A stretch of DNA of 64,000 nt, from NCBI GenBank assembly GCA_949357655.1, contig CASHTG010000012.1, forward strand, positions 1,674,001 to 1,738,000, read 5' to 3'. This DNA comes from Parascedosporium putredinis. Its lineage: Eukaryota; Ascomycota; Sordariomycetes; Microascales; Microascaceae. The stretch's first letter is position 1. Each line of letters opens with the position of its first letter. This document shows, piece by piece, positions 24,564-35,955 of this stretch. Under the pieces are notes generated by a model. That model did no database searches and was not told the DNA's origin. It was given only the letters and a program-made list of their open reading frames with translations. Both the position numbers and the translations under genes were made by a program.

Positions 24564-25470
24564 GGTGATGTATTTTTTTTTTCGTCGTCTATTGTTGTCT
24601 CCTAGGTTTAATCGAAGAGCTCGAGGTCGGTTCGTCTTGAGATGCAGTGGTTTGGAAGGGAGTTTGAAACAAAGGGTAGGTGTTCTAGAAGTGCGTTAGC
24701 GTACGTTGTTGCAGGCCCAGCTCACAGTGAGCAGCATCATCCATCCATTCTTCCAATCCCAGTCAATTGGCTTGGAGTCGACACCTACAGGACTGCAATT
24801 TATTGACGGAGGTGAGATGGTGGTTCAAAATCTCACTTTGCCCTCCTAGAAAAGCCACCCATTCGTTCGGGTGCGGTACTGTTGGCAAGGCGGCTGCGAG
24901 CTCTCTTTCTCTCTCAAGCAGTTCTTGCGGAGCATGAAGCAACGAGGTGGCCTTTTCCGGTTTGGGGGAGGATTGGGTAAGCTACTTGCGTTTGGTTCTC
25001 TGCCTGGCAGGGCCGTAGGAGGGGTACAAGGGTACATGACAGTGGACGATTACGTGGAGCATGAGCCGAATATTATCCGATCCCACGAAACTCACGCTAA
25101 AAACTCCAGACAGGAGAGTCCCAGTTCCACTGTGTGCGCTAGTCCATTTCTGGAAGTCTGTTTACCTTTATCCCCTCGCCTGTATTTTGACCCATCACAC
25201 GGAACCAAGCCAACCAACTATCCACCATCCATCTTTCCTTCACTCCACGCCCCTCTCCCCCATCATCTGGAACTCGCTCAAATCCAGGTTCAAGATCCCG
25301 AGAATACTTTCGCCCATTCTCCCAGTTTTCCCTTAATCTCGAATTCTTTTACTGGCTCACGATAGTCTGCCTCTTGAGCGATTTGGCTCTCGCTCTCAAT
25401 CCAACACGCGTCGGATTGTACCCTCACAGGTTCCGTCACCTCTCAAAACACACGTTCCACATCCACAAAT
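24564..25470. other. Divergent promoter region, 0.9 kb
   Basis: Shared upstream space of OST3 (-) and the coiled-coil gene (+). An open frame at 24871-25365 overlaps it, but its content is not protein-like. C/T-rich tracts precede the + strand gene. Confidence 0.45.
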
Positions 25471-27367
25471 ATGACCATGGACTCTTCAACGGCAAGTTTC
25501 TTGGCCTATAATGGGCCTGATAAAGGCTTCAACTGGCTCGCATTCTAACTCGTAAACAGAGGAGATCTAACCGGATCCACGATCTCGAGATCAAGCATCA
25601 AGACGCGATTCACAAAACGACCATAATCTCGCGGGACGAAGAATCCCGGAGGCTCAAACTCCAGTTATTAATACTTGGAGATCAAAAGTCTGCTGCTGAA
25701 GATCAGTTGGCTGCAAAGGAAGAGACGATGAAAAGCTTGGCTGCCAAATACCACACACTCCAGGGCGAGCTAGACGCGACCAAAGAAGCCATGCGCAAGC
25801 AGGATGGCCAGTTCAAAGCCCAGGCGAGGGACTTTGCTCATCTCCAGGTATGCCCACCCACTGCGTTTCTCAATTTATTAATTGAGAGAGGACTACAACC
25901 GGATCTTGTCGAACCTCTGCTCCCTCATCGACTCCTTTGCTGGGTTTACATGTGCTGATTAGATCAATAAGACGGAGCTGCAATCTCTGCAATCTGTTTC
26001 TAGTGATTCTGCCAAGCTTCTCACCGAGAAGCTGACATTGTCGCGCGAGTTGAACGCGCTACGACCCGAAATGGACCATCTCAAGTCGCAGCTCTCGCAT
26101 CAACAGTCGATCCTGGCTGAGAAGCTCGCTCTAGAACGCCAACTAAACTCTATTGAAGTGGAACTCGAGGCAGAGAAAAGGTCAAAACAACGCTCAAGGC
26201 AACGGGAAGACCAAGAACAAATGAACGAACTTCACGCGAGAATCGAGGACCTGGAGGCGAAGCTAACAGCGGAGAAGAAGGACAAGGAGCGCGTCAGGAA
26301 AGAGGGTGAACGTGCTCTCTCTGAGGCTGTAGCTCAGCAAGAGGTTCTTGAGCAAAGACTCGAGACCATGAAGTTGAAGCTCCGTGACACAAGGGAAGAA
26401 CTCAAGAAATGCCAGTCCGAGCTCAGTGAGAGCAGGACCTCCACCTCTTCGTTAGTTGAGGTCCCGGAGGGCACTATATCCTTGCCCATAGCACGCAAGC
26501 GATCCGAGAAGAGGCGCGTCGAGGAGGCTACGACAGAGATGACGATTCAGACACCCGGAGCTGCCGATCAGAAAACTAAGAAGGTGCAGAAGAAGAGAGG
26601 GTTGGACATTGCTCTTGCTAATGTCGGCGAGAAATCCACCTTCTCCATTACACCCTTCCTTAACCGCACCAAAATGCTTGAGAACGATAGCAGCGAATCG
26701 TTTGACGATGATGAGCCAAGCCACAACTCTTCCGACGCCAAGTCGATAAGCACCATCGCCCCCATCCAGCTTGCCACCAGCAAGAGCGAGGTCCCTGCAC
26801 GAGCCATCCCCACCAACCCGGCGGCTAAGCCGAGAGGCCGCCCGCGAAAGATTTTGGGAGAGATTGCGGACGCAAAGAATTCAAAGGCGCTCAAGTCTTT
26901 GAAGAGGTTAGATGAAAAGACCAAGACCGCCAAAGTCGACTTTGTCTTGGAAAAGGTAGTCGAGGAGCCCGAGGAGGGTGAAGACGACCAACCGGCCCCG
27001 AGCCAGAGCCAGAGCCAGCCGCGGCACCGGCGGAGCCCGCCCAAGCTGTGGCGGAGAAGGTCGTGGGCGAGTCCAGGGAGACTGTTCTTGCGCGTAAGCT
27101 CAAGTCTGTTCAGAGTACCGAAACCTTGATTGATCAGAGCCTGAACCGAAGAAGAAGAAGCGCAAGCTGCTTGGCGGACCCAACAAAACCCTCTTTGACG
27201 ATGAGGATGGTGAGGCCGCGAAGCCACCCCCGAAAGCCCCCGTCGCTAAGAGGGCTTTAGGCAAAGCGGGCGTGACGCTGGGCGCGAAGCAGAATGCCTT
27301 TGCTGGAAAGACCTTTTCTCCCCTTAAGCGGGATAGAAGAGGTGTTCAGGCCAGCTTCCTTGCATAA
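25471..27367 (+). CDS. Coiled-coil protein with basic AT-hook-like motif, function unknown
   Basis: I do not recognise the family. Exons 25471-25491, 25560-25847 and 25963-27367 give 571 residues. The first intron is GC-AG (GCAAGT...CTAAC...CAG); using the GT two bases on would put a stop at once, so GC-AG is required. Residues about 10-240 are an almost unbroken coiled coil rich in E, K, L and Q. The second half is disordered: KKRGLDIALANVGEKSTFSITPF, KPRGRPRKILGEI (AT-hook-like core GRPRK), a basic KKKKRKLLGG patch and a C-terminal NAFAGKTFSPLKRDRR. Two single-base deletions must be bridged, at the C run 26996-26999 and near 27135. The layout suggests a nuclear, perhaps chromosome- or spindle-associated, protein; this is inference. 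Confidence 0.8.
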
Positions 27368-27892
27368 ACCGCATCGTCTCTCTAGCGTGCCCGTCTCTTT
27401 CTGTATCATGACATTGGGTTGGCGTTTTTTGGTGTTTTAGTACTGTGCTCATTGTAGGATTAACGGTCAAGGGTTGGGCGCGGCGCATATAAATCTATTA
27501 ATTGCATCTTCTTTCACACATATTCTTCTCTTGTCGCGTTTGTTTTAAATCCACGACGTATAAATCGGCCTGTTCTATGTTCCATCACTCTTCCCCAATG
27601 TGAAGGTGTAAGCTGAGGCACTCACACTGTGTGGTGATGTATGAGCATGAACTGTGGGCGAAGAGCTCTGATCTGAGCTCTAAAATTAATTCCTCCCATT
27701 TTCATGTCTGAGCTCCTCCCAAGAAAAAAACTTCAAGCCTCAATTCGCAACTTTTGGCTTTATTAAACTGACAGCGATCCGTCTGGCAAGCTTTGCAAAG
27801 TGATTCTTGAACTTGGTCGCTGTTTTTGCCAACCTTTCCACCGTCGACGACTTTTCACAATCGCCCCTCGCTTTCGCCACGCGCCCAGCTTG
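27368..27892. other. Intergenic region, 0.5 kb
   Basis: 3' UTR of the coiled-coil gene and promoter of MRM2. No gene seen. Confidence 0.45.
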
Positions 27893-29623
27893 ATGCGGAC
27901 ATTCATCCGCGCGGCCGCTCAGCCCATCGCCTGCTAGAGTTCTCTCCCGCCGTTCTTCCTTGTTTTTTTCCGGGGCGCCCGGAGCGTCTCGTCATGAGGC
28001 GCGGAAACCTAGCGCTCGCGGCGCCGGTATCGAGGTGTTGCGCGTTCCTACCAGACCCCGGGCCGCGCCCTTGGCCGGCGGCATCACCGGTTCCCCGTGG
28101 CGTAGGGACGACTTGGCCCTAGCGCCGTCGACGTGTCCCGCCGCATTCGGGCGCGCTTCTTCCTCCTCCGCGTCTTCGCGGTGGAAGAGCCGGCAGGGCA
28201 AGGACCCGTATGCGCGGGAAGCCAAGGTGCAGGGCCTGAAGAGCCGGGCTGCGTTCAAGCTCCTCGAGGTATGGTGCACGCGCTTTTCACCACCCCGCGA
28301 TGGTTTTTGTTACTTCTTACTGTTTTCTTTTGACTTCATATATTTTATTAAGAAGGCTGCTATCTCTATCTCTTGTGCGTGCGCTGACGGGATGACGATG
28401 CAGATGGATGTGAAATATAGGTTATTCAAGAAGGGACAAATCGTGGTGGACTTGGTAAGTCTTCGTTCGTCGTTTACTACTCCCTCTTACCTAAAAGGAC
28501 CGTCGCCAGAGACCATTCCCCCTCAGCAATCTCTACATGCAAAGGTCGAAACATGGTAAACGGAAACTAACGCACCCTCTCTTCTCGGGGGATACACAAA
28601 AACAGGGCTTCGCTCCCGGCAGCTGGTCCCAGGTCGCCCACGAGCGAACCAAGCCCCACAACCACGTCCTCGGCATCGACCTCCTACCCGCCCAGCCTCC
28701 CCGCGGCGTCTCTTCGATCCAGGGCAACTTTCTTTCCCCGGCGTGCAGGCCGTCGTCCGAGACTCGGTGCGGGAGGCCTACCTGCGCCGTCGGGCCGCCC
28801 GCAAGCAGGAGGCGGCCGAGCAGAGGAAACCCCTCGCCGGCGGGTCCGGCGGAGGGCGAGGAGGGGTTCGTTGCCGAGCACGAGCATGTCGAGGCCTTGG
28901 AAGAGGAGCGCAGTTACCTCGATATGGAGAGGTTGGCGATGAGGGACGTGGAGGATGTTGCGATGCCTGAGACCGATCGAGTCGTAGATGTAAGTGTCGG
29001 CACTGTTGCCCCAACCTTTGGCGCCCCAATCAACCCTTCCCGTTTGTATCGCTGCCTCTCCCTCCAAACAACCTCCCACTGGCGTTTTGATCCTCATATT
29101 AGTGCCGAGAGGAAAAGCTAACCTTTGCAGATCGTTCTGAGCGACATGTCAGCACCCTGGCTCCTCCCTACAGACTTTCGGAAGAGTGGAGTGAATAATG
29201 CGTTCCATAGGATGATGAACACGAGCGGTATCGCATTCCGCGACCATGCCGGCAGCATGGTAAGTCACACGCAGACCTACCCCCTCATAAAATGCTTTTC
29301 ATCATCTTATTCAATGGAATGCAGGACCTGTGCGGCGCGGCGCTTCGATTTGCGAGCGACACGTTAAGGAACGGAGGGCATTTTGTCTGCAAGTTCTACC
29401 AGGGCTCCGAAGATAAGGAGTTCGAGAAGCGGCTCAGGAGACTATTCGACAAGGTCTACCGTGAAAAGCCCGACTCATCACGCAAGGTAAAGTGACTCCA
29501 GCCATGTACGGTGCGAGGGACTTTAGTAAATTTGTGCCTTTGACGCTCACGAGACAAAAATAGGAATCGAGAGAAGCATACTTTGTAGCATTACGCCGAA
29601 AGAAAAATGTCATAGACGTATAG
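27893..29623 (+). CDS. MRM2: Mitochondrial rRNA 2'-O-ribose methyltransferase (FtsJ/RrmJ family)
   Basis: Methylates a uridine of the mitochondrial large rRNA in the peptidyl-transferase centre. Six exons: 27893-28268, 28404-28454, 28606-28989, 29131-29259, 29325-29486 and 29564-29623. The N-terminus is Arg/Ala/Ser-rich and suits mitochondrial import. FtsJ motifs: YAREAKVQGLKSRAAFKL (first catalytic Lys in SRAAFKL), SAM motif IVVDLGFAPGSWSQVA, IVLSDMSAPW (catalytic Asp), GGHFVCKFYQGSE (catalytic Lys), SREAYFVALRRKK (catalytic Glu). A segment of about 70 residues rich in charge (28743-28989) is inserted before IVLSDM. Frame breaks lie near 27925, at the C run 28736-28739, and near 28852. The start is the least certain point because of the first break. 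Convergent with RPL18, 213 bp apart. Confidence 0.9.
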
Positions 29624-29836
29624 ACGAACGTCGGGATATAAGTTTTTTAATCTTGATAATTTTCCTCGTTTTATTTTGAAACAGCCATCATCAGTTTTTA
29701 CCTCATCATGCCTATTTACGCCTCGGTCATGCCAAATCCATACGGCAAAGAGAACGGCCCGCCCGGCATAGGACCGGATCGGGGCAAGAAAAACGACATG
29801 AAAACCATCCACTGATACACCCACAAGGCCAATAGC

Positions 29837-30923
29837 TTAGACCTTGAAACCCCTGGATCGCCTGCGGCCACGAGCACGCTCGAACTTGCGGCCCTTGGAC
29901 TCGATGTAGGGCTTCTGTAAAAGGGGAAAAAGAGAACCATGTTAGCAAACAACGCACCCCGTCTTCCACGATGGCCTTCCATGTCGAAACCTACCTTGTT
30001 CTTGTGGGGACCGTGACCGAAGTGCTTGACGGCCTCACGGGCGTTCTTGGGTCCACGGAGGAGGAGGGTGTTGGAACCAGTGGGGGCCTGGAGGGCGAGC
30101 TGGTCGAGGGTGAGGGCCTTGCCACCGGCAGCGATGATGCGGGCACGGGCAGTGGCGGTGAAGCGGAGGGCCGCAACGTTGACGTTGGGGACCTCGAAGA
30201 GGCGGTTGTCGTCGGTGACGGTGCCAACAATGACGACAGTGCGCTTCTCACCCTTCTGGACGTTCGCGGAGATGCGAGAGAGAGAGACGGGAGGGCGGTT
30301 GATGCGGGACATAAACAGTCTGCGGAGGACAACCTTGTTGAAGTTGGAGTCGGTACGGCCTATACACAAAGAAGAGTGGAAAATTTTTGCTGTCAGCACA
30401 TTTCACTAGGGGTCTCATGCTCTTGCCTCCGTTCGATAGCGACAACTCGTAGTCCGGCATAATGCCGACTGTGCAGTCAGATGGCGGGACGGGTTCAACT
30501 TACGGACAAGGAACCTGTAAAGCTTAACGAGAAGCTTCAGGTAGACGTTGTCGCTCTTGGGAGCAGTGCGGTGGGTGCCGCGCACATGGTGCCTGTCGAG
30601 ATCGATAGCTAAATGGGAAAAAAAGTTGGTCAGCCTCGGCGTTCGAGCATGCTCATTTGCGGCAGCCAAAACCTGGAACGATGCGGATTTCTCAAATCGG
30701 AACCGGACCAACCGCCCCTTCGAGGGTCATCATGAAAGATGGCCGTCGAGCGGGTCAGGTCGAGTCGCTAAAAATGGTTCTTTCTCGACGAGTGTTCACG
30801 CAGAGCGTTCCGGCGGCGCCTGCTTCGCAGCGAGGGGAAACAAGATTGACATCAATGCCAAAAGTGTTTCTCCTGCCACTTGCATACAGAAGGCTTCCAA
30901 GATAGATCTCCTTACGTACCCAT
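29837..30923 (-). CDS. RPL18: 60S ribosomal protein eL18
   Basis: Structural protein of the large cytosolic subunit. Exons: 30920-30923 (only ATGG), 30504-30608, 29995-30359 and 29837-29914; 183 residues, the family's usual length, with no frame break. Diagnostic motifs: AIDLDRHHVRGTHRTAPKS, NVYLKLLVKLYRFL, FMSRINRPPVSLSRI, VAALRFTATARARI, REAVKHFGHGPHKNKKPY and the basic tail RRRSRGFKV. The 4-nt first exon and the 311-nt first intron (30609-30919) are typical of fungal ribosomal-protein genes, where an early intron often affects expression. Confidence 0.96.
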
Positions 30924-31644
30924 CGTGACGGTGACTCTCTGTCAAAATCCGGAAGAGTCGATGGGTGGCGGTTTGGCGGTTGTCGTGGTTGGTGTTGAGG
31001 GTTGGGTATCGCAGGGCGGAGTGGAGGGAAAGAAAAAACTAAAGGGCCATGGTGAATTGATCGTGGTGGGTGGCCCGTGCTTTGCAAATTAGGGCATTTG
31101 TTTCCTTGGAAATTCCTGGTGCCAAAGTGGGAGTGGGCTTTTTTCCTGTTTATGTCAGCAACAATCGCACGTTGCTTCACGCCTTCTCAAGGTCACGGTC
31201 TTCAGCTTCTGAAACCAGCTGACTCGAAATTGAAGATGAGCATGCCACGACTCCACTGCATACATTCATTGATATTTTATTTAGAGATGCGGGAAGGACG
31301 TGATACCCGTCTATATGCACTTAAACACCCAGGGTTTCTTCTTCGGACCGGACCGCTCCTCTTATGTAGTGAAATGTCGATAAAAGAAATCTTCGACTCT
31401 ATAGCTATAAACAAATGCTGCGGTTATGATATACTTGACCGACAGGATGCTCCTCCTTGCTGTATATGCCGACCTTGCGTCCTTGCAGGTTCTATTAGGG
31501 AATGCTGACCTCATAGATAGGCCCCGCTTGTCCTGTTTATCCAACATTGTGAATGGTGTATCCTTCTTAACTTTACTCCCTATCTTATCCTTTACTTTTT
31601 GACTTCTTCTTCTTCCCCATGCTCATGGCGTTGCCGTTCCCCGT
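30924..31644. other. Intergenic region, 0.7 kb
   Basis: Promoter side of RPL18 and 3' side of the carrier gene. No protein-like frame or RNA gene seen. Confidence 0.45.
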
Positions 31645-33022
31645 CTATATCGCATCCTCTTCGAGTGGCTTCAGCGCTACTAAGTAGTCGCGGCACATTT
31701 CGAAGCTGAGCCAGCTTGAAGCCATACTTGGCGCAACCTTCAATAGGTTAGGGACGATGCCCTTGTAAAGACCAACGAGGCCCTCTTGCGCGACGATGAC
31801 CCTGATAGCGTCCCCAATGGACTTGTACTGGTAGCCCATTCCGGACATCGTGTTGATCTGGAACCTCCTCCGCAACACGTCGCTGTTTCAGAAGCTAATC
31901 AGCACTGTTTCTTGTGCACATTTCAAAAGCTGAAGAACGAGGGGGAAGATTAAAAAGAAACAAGACGGCTTCGAACTTACAAGGGATATGTGCAGGTCTG
32001 AGCGACTGCGCCTGAGATAGCGCCGGCAAGCAGCTTTCTCACGGCGCTGGGGTTTTGTTCTCCCTCTGGTGTTAGATACTGGCGAACTACTTCGTATACC
32101 ATGAAGTTGAGGCCAACCTATGCACAGGTCCTCAGTCAGCTTAAGCCTTGGTCTCGGCAAATACGTAGGGATGGGTGAAGCGACGAAAACGTACATAGGG
32201 TGCAACGCCGGCAACGGTAGGTATCATTCCACGATACAGAGCGCCGAGGCCGCCTTCTGTCTTGTACATGTGGATAAGAGTCGCCCACATACCGGGAAGC
32301 TGCTTAGGGCGATCGCCTAACTCGGCGAAGGAGGCGGACTGAATAGACAGGCGCGTACGGACGATATCGAGAGGATAGGTAAATACGACAGAGGTGATGC
32401 CGGCAAGTCCACCGCAAGTGAGCCTCAAGAGGGAGGTCAGCTCTCCCCAGCGTAGGGCTCGAAGAAATTCTAGGACCAGCCGTTAGTACTAGACTACCGT
32501 GAGGTCGGGGCCTGACGAGGAAGCGCGGCAAGAGAGGGAGGAAGGGGGGAAAGGAAAGTTCACTGCACGCACTCGTCTATAGAAATTGTAGCTCCCAAAC
32601 TGAACGGCGGAATACGGAACGATACGGATGCAGTTGGTTCCGTTTCCGCGCATGAAGCCTCGCCAACCTTCTTCCTCCACATTTTGGCCAGCGCCTGGCC
32701 TACGGAGAGCTTATAGGCATCACGACCAACACTCTGGACTTGGAATAGAATCTTTAGTCGTTCCAAGGGGACACCACTGTTCGGGAGACGGCGCCTGCAA
32801 CACCGCCTGCGCAAAAGGCGGCTACGACAGGCTGTGACACGGTATCCCGAAGGTAGAATATGCGGGCATTGGGCGTAGCCTTGCGCTCAAGTTGGTCCTT
32901 CTGGGGCTATATAGCGACAATTAGTTCTAGAACCAACGGACTTTTCTCCCTAGCTAGAGAACCGCCGCCTAGTCCTACGGTGTAAGGGCACCTCTTCAAG
33001 GACAACTTACAATCGTCGTCAT
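31645..33022 (-). CDS. Mitochondrial carrier (SLC25), YPR011C-like
   Basis: Inner-membrane solute carrier. Exons: 33011-33022, 32573-32900, 32195-32469, 31981-32117 and 31645-31882; 330 residues after bridging three breaks (G run 32767-32770, near 32680, near 32445). The three carrier signatures PxD/ExxK/R are SPLERLKILFQ, YPLDIVRTRLS and YPFDVLRRRFQ, each with the second-half G-rich motif (RGFMRGNGTN, GALYRGMIPT, GLYKGIVPN). Phrases such as CAGGVAGAVSRTVVSP and GGLGALYRGMIPTVAGV match yeast YPR011C, reported to move adenosine 5'-phosphosulfate and PAPS. Human SLC25A42 (CoA carrier) is also related, so the substrate stays open. Confidence 0.9.
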
Positions 33023-35955
33023 TGTCGGAGCCGCGCGGCGAGGCAATGCCCTCTAGAGAATATCCAAAACTTTTTTCTTCTTTTTTTCTTCTTTATACCA
33101 GCCTCGAGTTGAGAGAGGGGCAACAATCTACGGATAGACAAGACTCCCCGGCGGGACGAGATTGTGTTGGTTGATGCCAAGCGTGTCAATGGGATACCGA
33201 AACGGTTTCTTGGCCTAAGACGAGTAGGCGTATATCGGCGAGCGAGGGGAGTATCACGTTTTCGTAGGGGATGCCGTGGGGGAGGGGGATGCGTTATCGT
33301 CGTTCTCCGTTGAAGCCCAGGTTAGGCATGTCGAGAAGGATCAAGATGCGGTCTAGCAAGGGCGGAAGAGCGGAGAGGTCAAAGAAGTTCTAGGCGGCGC
33401 CCCGGGCTATAGTTGGCAGACGCCGCCCATCGGTTGGGGGCAAAAGGCGGGAGAGGAAGGGAGAAAAGGGGGACTGGGGCGGTCGCAAAGACGAAGTTGA
33501 AGTCGGCAGACGGGAGGCAAGGAGTCGCGCTTGTCGTCGGGAGGGATCGCGGCACAGTGTAAGGCAATGGGATTGGGAGCCCTCGGCAAAAAAACTTGAA
33601 AACCTTGACCGTGGAAAGGGATCTCGTCGCGATCGATGGTAGCAATGGGTCGGAAAATGGGTGAAGCCAGTCAAAGGTATCGATGTAGGTGAAGCCCCTA
33701 TATTCTATGTGAGGCTGGCGGAGGGTTCGTGGTGGTGGGCACCGGCGTTCGCGGGTGGAAGGATGTGAGTCTGCTGCGTCCACTTAAAATTCAATGTTGT
33801 CCGTCCGAGCAGAGGGGCGACAGACAGACACTGCCAGCTTAGCGCGGATGGAGCCGTCTTGTGAGAGGGCAATAAAAGGAACCGGGGGAAAAAAAGAAAA
33901 AGAAAAAGGAGAAAAAAGAATAGAAAAGCAGGGACCACTGGTTGTGTGTCAGTGGACTCTTCCAACAGGTGCCGAAACGCTAGCCAGTGTGTGATTTGCC
34001 ACGCCAGTGCTCAGGAGGGAAAAAAAAAAAAAAAGAAAAGGGTCCAAAAGATTAGAAAGAGAAAGAGAGGGTGGAGAGGTTCGTGTCGTTAAAGCCGAAG
34101 AGACCAACAAACCAGCGAAATGCGATTGACGACCGAAGGGTAAGTCGAGATCTGGGACGGCTTTGTTTCCACCCCACAAAAAGACGAGGATCGGTTTCGT
34201 TCAATAGCCCCAATTTCTTCCGCGTGGACGGGGAATACGGCCAGCGTTTCGAACCCGAGAGCAAGGGGTTCCGCAAAAGAGACAACGGAAAATCCCGTAG
34301 TGTGGAAATAGGCCTATCGCCAACGACGACCAGCGATGAAGCCGAGGATAATCCAAGCTAGTCCATTGAGGATGTTATCATTTCCTCCACCCAACACCGA
34401 TGGGGAAACTGGCGTGCAGGCGTGCAGGCGTGCAGGCGTGCACCTTTATTTTAACAAAATAGCGGTCAATTTTCGGTGAAGCCAAGCCAGCCTCAAGATG
34501 AGCTAGATTCATCACTTGATCACTTTGGTCGCCCGATCTCAACCTCACATGTTCCCCTCCCATTTTTGCCATCTCAAGTCAGGCAGGCTCAAGCCTCGAG
34601 GGCTGGCCTATCACTCAATGATTTAGGCCAGGCTATTCTCCGAATTCCTTGAAAGGTCACTTAATCCTGTCATCTGAACCCGCTAGGATCAATAACGCCA
34701 ACGGGCGCCTCCGGGACGGATGGGAGCACCCAAACAACCAGCACCAAGACGCGCTTACTCGCGCGCAAACACTGGTGTTCTTAGAGAGACGAACAGGCGG
34801 GAAATTCCAAACCATCTTCCACCCTCCATTTACCCCTCCGTTACATTGGTGTGGTGAGTCAAGATGCGGCTAGAGATCGTGTTGGCTCAGACATCCGGAG
34901 AGGGTAGACTACGAGAAGAGAAAAAAAAAAGCAAAAAGAAGCAAAAAGCATAACATAGGCCGCCTCAAGTTTTGTCCATGGCTCAGGTGTAGCCCTCGCA
35001 AGAGCCTCGGGATGCAAGGAGCCCTTCTGTGAAATTCCCGGACCTTCGCGCCTTGAGGAAAAGAATGAACAAGGCGAGCACTAGTATTGGATGGCAGACC
35101 GAGTCTGAAGTAGGAGCGGGCGTAATAACAATACCTACATGTACACTTCGTTGTGCACATCACATACGCACATACGGTCCTGAATGGCATGGGTGAGGGG
35201 TGAGAGAGAGCTGAAGGTCCCCACAGTGCGCCAGGGGTAATACTCCATCAACTCCAGCTTGAGATGGTCTGAGGGCGGTGTGGGTGCAAGTGCAAGTGCA
35301 ACCGGCAACTCCAACTCGCGGCCCAGCCAACGGACTACGTCATTACCCCAGTGCTGAAACTTGCACGACACCGCCTGATCACTGGGACCAGAGACACCAA
35401 CAAAGCCTCACAACATTGAAACACGTCGGAGTGCCTCCCAAGCCTCCACATATGGAGCAACTCATAGTCCCCCATTGTGCCAGCATAATTATCACGGACC
35501 CATCATCATGGTCGAGGTGCTGAATTTCAATTTGTCTATATGAACTACCTACGCCACATATCCCTGCACGCCGCAGAGCCCGAAATAGAATGCAAACGCA
35601 CTAGAATACTTTTTGGTTGGGTTCATACCGCCCAGAACTTTGAGAATCAGATAACTGTGATCCTTCTCTGATACCTCTGCTCCTCTGTTTCATTTTGTCC
35701 TCAGCCCAGGAATCGACATGACCTCATATCGGCAAGGCGTAAAATGAGATGGAAATGAAACTATTGAGAACGAAAGGAAGATGCCCCATCGGCACAAAAC
35801 AATATGGTCATCCCAGAGACGTAGAAAAAGAGAAAAAAGGGTTCAATAGATATTGGGGTGGCCATCACACATGTTACCAAGTCACGTAGTAGGAGAGAGC
35901 AAGTCCCCATTAAAATCTGGGGGTTAGCCAGTGGCACACGGAAAGACGCACCGCT
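33023..35955. other. Intergenic region, 2.9 kb
   Basis: No convincing gene on either strand. Contains A-rich tracts (about 33890-33920 and 34021-34040) and an 8-bp tandem repeat (34411-34442). A B-box-like GGGTTCGAAAC at about 34250 (minus) lacks the rest of a tRNA. Confidence 0.45.
34411..34442. repeat. Four tandem copies of GGCGTGCA
   Basis: Perfect 8-bp unit repeated four times in intergenic DNA. Function unknown; probably a simple minisatellite. Confidence 0.9.

Noticed and set aside
30609..30919. Possible C/D snoRNA in RPL18 intron 1 (ATGATGA at 30727-30733 minus, CTGA downstream)
   Set aside because: No terminal stem, boxes about 105 nt apart, no recognisable rRNA guide; a 7-mer match in 311 nt is not rare.
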